Shown here piece by piece: positions 60,658-64,000 of a stretch of DNA of 64,000 bases. The position numbers and the translations under genes are program-made. Origin of the DNA: Epiperipatus broadwayi (Eukaryota > Onychophora > Udeonychophora > Euonychophora > Peripatidae); NCBI GenBank assembly GCA_028023455.1, contig JAQFVV010012531.1:1-64000 (forward strand). Direction: 5' to 3'. The number at the start of each line of letters is the position of its first letter. The first letter of the stretch is position 1. The notes under the pieces are model-generated. The model was given only the letters and a program-made list of their open reading frames with translations, had not been told where the DNA came from and searched no databases.

Positions 60658-60880
60658 ATTAAATAATATTTTGAAGTGATGTTTTCTTAGAGCCTGGTGA
60701 TGAGGAAAAAGTCCCCACCAATAATGTATTTAGAAGTAGATGAGTTATTGTTGAAGTATGATTAAATGATGCTTAGGAAGTTATGTGACGTTTTTTTCTT
60801 AGATTCTGGTGATGAGGAAAAAGTCCCCACCAAAAGTATATTTAGAATCAGATGGATTATTGTAGAAGTGTTCAGTAAGA
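60658..60880. repeat. Two direct repeats, period about 112 bp
   Basis: Both units hold the unusually GC-rich core ggtgatgaggaaaaagtccc followed by caccaa (60696 and 60808), then a related block tatttagaa..aga.g..ttattg. Core ends TGGTG and CACCA can pair. Function unknown. Confidence 0.7.
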
Positions 60881-61414
60881 GTTCATCTGCTCCTCGTGTA
60901 GAATTCCCTTATAAGGTATAATATGTATAATCATGAAAATATAGCTGTGTGTTAATTAATAGGTGGCCAGATAAATTGTTAGATTAATTCTTGATGTAAT
61001 ATTAGTGTCTTATTTTAATGATGAATTACGACATTGTCTGAAATAAAATAATTGTATGATATTTTCTTAATGAATGGAGAGTTTATAGAAAAGATTGTGT
61101 TATATTATTGCTGCTTGAACGTGCACACACACACGTAATATAAATAATATCGTGTATATAAATTATAGAATTATTGAAATTAAAATGAGAAATAAATGCT
61201 TTTGAAATACATTACATTCATTTAAATAGAAGTGTAAAGTATTGAGATTAAAAACGGGAAATAAATATTTTAAATAGCATAACCTTTAATCTTGAACTTC
61301 TTCTTTCTTTTAAAAAATAGTCAGTATAAACAATATTCATCAAAATATAAAATCACAAACCAATTTTCTTTAAAAAACTTGTTTTTTTTATTATGACTAT
61401 ATGAAATTAATATC
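60881..61414. other. Intronic AT-rich sequence
   Basis: No gene recognised; a short (ac)n run near 61122-61133. Confidence 0.4.
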
Positions 61415-61462
61415 AAGAGCAACGTTTCGACTATTTACTTCCTTATAGTCTTTTTCAAGCCA
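61415..61462 (-). ncRNA. Hammerhead-like motif of Penelope type (degenerate)
   Basis: The minus strand reads GGCUUGAAAAA, a 6-bp stem (GACUAU with AUAGUC, loop of about ten), then GAAACGUUGCUC. The GAAAC-GUU minimal stem III and GC/GC stem I follow the Penelope-like hammerhead layout with CUGAAGA changed to UUGAAAA. No GIY-YIG or RT piece was recognised next to it. Confidence 0.45.
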
Positions 61463-61679
61463 CTAAAATATAAAAAATAATAAAATAAAACATAATACAA
61501 TCATTAAACTCTACATATATTTCAAATCTTCTCAATACAAAAACATAAATTTAATATAAAACATTAGAACATTACCTTCCTCTATTTAAAACAACCTACA
61601 ATTTAAACTTCTATTTAAAACACTCTGTTTAAATTATATTTAGATAAAATATCTCAAAAACCAGTCCCATCACCCACAA

Positions 61680-61935
61680 CAATCAATTAGTTTTTTTCTT
61701 TTATTCCTATATTGTTTAAATTCCCTACTATAAAAATTTTTTTCTTTTTTTAAAACTTACTTTATAATTAACTATTGTTTCTAAAAGTTCTATTTTTTTT
61801 TTTTTGTAAATAATGTGACTAGTTTTTATTTTTTATAAAATCAATTAGTTTTTTATTCATATATGGTCTAAATTCCTTAATATAAAAATTTTCCTTTAAA
61901 AATCTTTCTTTATAATTAATATATTTTAAAATATT
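61680..61935. repeat. Two direct repeats, offset about 170 bp
   Basis: Blocks aatcaattagtttttt, a tctaaattcc-type block, ctataaaaattttt and ctttataattaa occur in the same order at about 61680-61775 and 61850-61930. On the minus strand the second reads NYKERFLKENFYIKEFRPY, which looks protein-derived, but I could not name a family. Confidence 0.5.
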
Positions 61936-63235
61936 TTAAAATATAGTGTATTTATTTAAATAAAGGTTATAAATCATCAAATCATCAGAATAAACATAAT
62001 TTTGTTGCTATGCATGAAAGGTATACGTAATTGGAAGTAATTATTTAGTCAATTAGAGAAAGTTGCTTTGTTGAAAGCCAAATATAATTAATTTGATTTA
62101 TTTTGTTAATGAAGAGTAATATCCTCTCAAAAGTATTTTTTGTGCTAATAATATAACATGTTATTTATTTATTGTCAAAGTAGATGAAACATGTAGGCAA
62201 AGCATGTGTTCGAAGTCATGATATTTAAGTTTTGTTATTAAATTGCTTTGATAGTAGGCATAATCCCAAACTGATGCTCAAAGTTTATTTGATAATTTAA
62301 AAACCTGTAAGATAAATAGTCCATTTGTAAATATCATGTTAAACCAAGTTTATTTTATTGTAATAAATGATTTGTTTTAGTTATTTAAAATCTTAAAAAC
62401 TGTGTCTTGAGTTGTTCTTGTGTACATTCGTGTTTCCATTTCCACATCTCCACATTTCATAAATCGATTACAAAATAGATATATTATTTTTGAGTTATAA
62501 TATTAAATTTGCTAGTGTCTGACAATATTGTTTTCCTTAATCCAAACATTATAAAGAACATTTGCCACTGGATAAACATATTAGAAAGGCTGCCAAGTTA
62601 GTATATTTGTTAGATGATGATATGAGATTAAAATACCCTATTTCTGTCATTATCTTATTATTGAAACACAGTAAAAATAATTTAGTCAATTTGTTTCATT
62701 ACATTTTATCATACTTTAGAATTATAACTTATGGGCCAATGTGGTTTATTTAATTCAACTGTGTTTGTTAAAATTCCCTGAGATCTTAAAGTTTATTTCT
62801 TGATTGGCATTAGAGTAGATGTTTAGATTATGATATGCCAAGACATAGAATTGTTTAAGAATATAATTATAGCAAGCTGATATATGTTATACTTGGATGA
62901 AGGAAGAAATTAAGTTTAAAGTATATTTTAATAGACTGTATCAAACAAACATTATGATTCTTTATCATACAATTAATTAACAAAGGAATTTACATTATGT
63001 TAAATGTTTTGTAATATTTCTTCTTTTATTCATTTATTATCATATATCTTATGAACTGCCTATAGCCTCCCACTGAGCTGAGCTAAACATAAACTTAAAT
63101 ATAGAGTCTCAGTAATAATTTTGTATTATATATCTTATTATATTGTTCTATTTATTAATAGAACTGGTGCCTGGGCATTTCACTCATGCAATGTATATGA
63201 GCGGCGTTGGGAGTGTAGGTTATAATATATATATA
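61936..63235. other. Intronic AT-rich sequence
   Basis: No gene recognised. An (at)n run at 63225-63243 abuts the RTE tail. Confidence 0.4.
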
Positions 63236-63240
63236 TATAT

Positions 63241-64000
63241 ATATCATCAACCATTATCAATCCACTGCAGGATGAAGGTCTCTCCAAGTTTAATCCATCT
63301 TCTCCGATCTTTAGCTTCTCTTCTCCACAACACCCCTGCACATTTTCTTATTTCATCCATCCATCTCACATGTGGTCTCTTTCTGGGTCTTTTACAATCT
63401 CTTGGAATCCAGTTTAAAATTTCAATTGTCCATCTATTATCATCTCTTCTACCAATATGTTCAGCCCAACTCCATTTCAATCTTTTATTTTTTTCAATAA
63501 GGTCAGTAACACCTGTTTGTTGTCTTACCCATACATTGCGTTTTTGATCTCTTCTTGCTACTCCCAACATACATCTCTCCATACTCCTTTGAGTGGTCTG
63601 AAGTCTCTGTATTGCTCTTCTATTAAGTGTCCAAGTCTCAGATCCATAAGTAAGAATTGGTAAAACACATTTGTTAAAAACCATCCTTTTCAAACACATA
63701 GGCATATTTCCTTTTAATATCAAGTTATTTCTACCAAAAGCACTCCAACCAAGTTTAATTCTATGATTAATTTCCTCCATTATGTTTCCATCTGTATTAA
63801 TAATCTCACCAAGGTATTTGTAACTGTTAACTTCTTCTAATTCTTCATAATCAATCTTTATTTTCATATTTTGAGCAAATCGATTAAACATTACTTTAGT
63901 CTTTTTAACATTTATCTTTAGTCCTACTTTTCTACTTTCATCTGCTAACTCCTGCAACATTTCCTGCAGCTCTGAAGCATTATTTGCAAAAACAACTACA
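63241..64000 (-). mobile_element. RTE-clade LINE, cut by the window end
   Basis: The 237-codon minus-strand open piece (63247-63960) covers the end of the RT palm and the C-terminal domain: LKINVKKTKVMFNRFAQ, EVNSYKYLGEI, SETWTLNRRAIQRLQTTQRS, KRLKWSWAEHIGRRDDNRW. It is uninterrupted and highly similar to the 31969-34885 copy, so it is young. The 3' end has cctgcagtggattgataatgg and then atgatatat. The RT active site and endonuclease lie beyond 64000. Confidence 0.9.

Noticed and set aside
60690-60830. C/D-box snoRNA reading of GTGATGA in the duplicated core
   Set aside because: A C-box match is present but no CUGA D box at suitable spacing and no terminal stem.
1-64000. CRISPR array, bacterial operons or phage genes
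   Set aside because: Spliceosomal exons, eukaryotic retroelements and pol III SINEs show this is animal nuclear DNA; no direct-repeat/spacer array of CRISPR form was seen.

Overview
The window is AT-rich animal DNA. It has spliceosomal introns, (AT)n/(GT)n/(GA)n microsatellites, no operons, and a dense load of decayed eukaryotic transposable elements. The mixture (RTE LINEs, Penelope-like elements, Ty3 elements, piggyBac, tRNA-derived SINEs, hammerhead ribozyme repeats) and the long introns fit a lophotrochozoan such as a cephalopod or other mollusc. An arthropod or another metazoan is not excluded; the species cannot be proved from this sequence.

The only host gene I can support is on the + strand. 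Three exons (7409-7519, 25151-25354, 31315-31454) join in phase and encode the N-terminal, membrane-embedded part of a DC-STAMP domain protein most like DCST1 (nematode SPE-49 group), a sperm-surface protein needed for fertilisation. The first exon, with the start codon, was not found. The C-terminal half, where the family carries a RING-like domain, must lie beyond base 64000 or in exons I could not recognise. The introns are about 17.6 kb, 6.0 kb and more than 32 kb, so most of the window is intron filled with repeats.

Layout. 4.5-6.9 kb: two Penelope-like copies in inverted orientation. 8.3-9.0 kb: a tandem array with a 220-bp period. 10.2 and 15.8 kb: tRNA-derived SINEs. 11.1-13.9 kb: a decayed RTE LINE. 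14.5-15.7 and 43.0-44.3 kb: two copies of one terminal-inverted-repeat DNA element with clean 8-bp target duplications. 16.6-20.6 kb: a decayed Ty3 element. 22.2-23.0 kb: an old minisatellite. 29.9-30.7 and 36.8-37.6 kb: more Penelope-like pieces. 32.0-34.9 kb: the best-preserved RTE LINE. 39.1-39.5, 41.1-41.5 and 45.6-46.0 kb: repeats with hammerhead ribozymes beside a tRNA-like pol III promoter. 47.2-48.9 kb: a piggyBac transposase pseudogene. 50.2-54.7 kb: an RTE LINE split by a 2.74-kb DNA element that contains a satellite-like array. 57.6 kb: a perfect 89-bp-arm palindrome. 63.2-64.0 kb: the end of another RTE LINE.

The most interesting signals are RNA- or structure-based. They are the hammerhead/pol III repeats, hammerhead-like motifs at Penelope-like ends with a compensatory stem change, a subterminal palindrome with a compensatory change in the hAT-like pair, and two exon-like segments with inverted ends inside the first long DCST1 intron. 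All translations and alignments were done by eye.
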